Source: Carallia brachiata (taxonomy: Eukaryota; Streptophyta; Magnoliopsida; Malpighiales; Rhizophoraceae). Taken from it: a stretch of DNA of 64,000 bases. The translations under genes and the position numbers were made by a program. The stretch spans positions 62,001-126,000 of the forward strand of contig JADCRB010000161.1 in assembly GCA_021464245.1 (NCBI GenBank), written 5' to 3'. Shown here piece by piece: positions 63,041-64,000 of the stretch. Position 1 is the stretch's first letter. Each line of letters begins with the position of its first letter. The notes below the pieces were generated by a model, which searched no databases, had not been told where the DNA came from, and was given only the letters and a program-made list of their open reading frames with translations.

Positions 63041-64000
63041 ATAATTGACAGTAAGAAACTACGGTGTCCAAACAAATGAGAATTGCCAGTCGTTTTAATA
63101 AAGGAGTCGGTGACGCTGTATCAAATTCAAAGGGACTGTATCCCCTACTAATATTCCATTATGAAAAAAAAAAAAATCCATTATGCAATGCAAATAAATA
63201 TAATTAATAAAATAAAATAATTGTTATTTTTATCTCTTTTTATTAACTCAGTTTGAGATATATGTATTATTGTTTTATTGCATCAATTGTAGCCATCGGA
63301 TAAATGTTCTCTTATATTTATTTATCATACTAATTTGTATGTAGTTCCACATTATTCATAAAATTATACAATTAAAATGAATTATTCATATTTAATAAAT
63401 TTTTGTATCTAAGGTTACTAAATATTGCAAATATAAGGTTTTTAACTATTCTTTTTAGTTAACTAAATTGAAAATTAAAAATATTATTATTTAGATTATA
63501 CTATTATAAGGTCATTTGTTATTTATTATGGACAATCTCATATTTCCAAAAAAAAATTCCCATAGTTTCACCATACCAAAAGGCCCTAGGCTAGAAGTGT
63601 TTATAAGGCTCACGGGTTCTCACGATATCTTTTTTTCCTTCCCTTCTTTTTGGGGACCAAAAACAGTACTGCAACTTTTATTTTAAGAAGAAAAAAAATA
63701 GGATCACATAAAAAATAGTTATACAGTAATTATAAGTAAGAAATAATTTTTTTTACAAATTATTTTTAAAAAAAATTAAATAAAAATTTATAATAATATT
63801 AAATATATTTAAAATAACACTCAATTCATTTGAATTTAGTTAAAAAAATAATTTTATTATATTTTAAAAGCTAAACTCATTCTTATAATTACTCTCACTC
63901 TCTCTTATTTTTGTGTACTCCTAGTGAGACTTTTTTAAGAAGGGCAGCGTTAGGCACAACGAAGAACGGACACTACGTTGCTTTTGTATCAATATTTTAT

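Larger units (their letters stand above)
55602..64000. other. AT-rich region without genes to the right edge
   Basis: No exon of a known family is visible. Contents: an ATA array (56384-56410), a TA array (57440-57459), the palindromic MITE at 57965-58805, the duplicated purine-rich array at 60484-61450, and a MITE-like element at 62344-63040. The stretch 61560-61815 is less AT-rich and encodes a 79-residue open frame of no known family. Confidence 0.45.

Overview
This is plant nuclear DNA, almost certainly from a eudicot. Genes are intron-rich with GT-AG introns, intergenic DNA is very AT-rich, and MITE-like elements (short non-autonomous transposons) are abundant. Protein families include WRKY, DREB-type AP2/ERF, IRX15-like (DUF579) and an LRR-III receptor-like kinase. 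The protein sequences would fit a woody rosid such as Citrus, but I cannot prove the species from sequence alone.

Layout. 1-3773 (-): a disabled poly(A)-binding protein gene that runs off the left edge; its first intron holds a Mutator-like element carrying a piece of an ERF transcription factor gene (a Pack-MULE). 6728-9929 (+): a two-CBS-domain (CBSX-like) plastid protein gene with three lesions, probably a pseudogene. 11966-12466 (-): intact DREB/DEAR-type AP2 repressor gene. 12.5-24.3 kb: gene-poor, with a hAT-type MITE near 18.0-18.5 kb, other repeat remnants and a foldback at 22.8-23.0 kb. 24315-26834 (-): SUMO-conjugating enzyme SCE1, five exons, intact. 27526-28023: Mutator-type MITE. 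30369-34062 (-): LRR receptor pseudokinase. 34.1-41.4 kb: AT-rich, with a second copy of the same MITE and G/A-rich repeats. 41448-42401 (+): IRX15-like xylan gene. 43871-45730 (-): tRNA-dihydrouridine synthase. 46912-47280 (+): a Pol III-type promoter followed by about 300 nt of structured RNA and a T-run terminator. 47799-48642: hAT-type MITE with an exact 8-bp target duplication. 49236-49310 (-): lone last exon of a calcium-dependent protein kinase. 54042-55386 (-): WRKY group IId gene. 55.4-64 kb: no gene seen; a palindromic MITE rich in ACGT motifs and a duplicated purine-rich tandem array.

The genes do not form a pathway. They are independent housekeeping genes (SUMOylation, tRNA modification), regulators (DREB, WRKY), a receptor and a secondary-wall gene. 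Two adjacent decayed genes at the left (PABP, CBSX) and the lone CDPK exon suggest gene loss after duplication, with transposon insertion. I found no operon-like or defence system. The least explained elements are the Pol III RNA locus, the Pack-MULE, the 22.8-kb foldback and the 10.2-kb two-strand open stretch.
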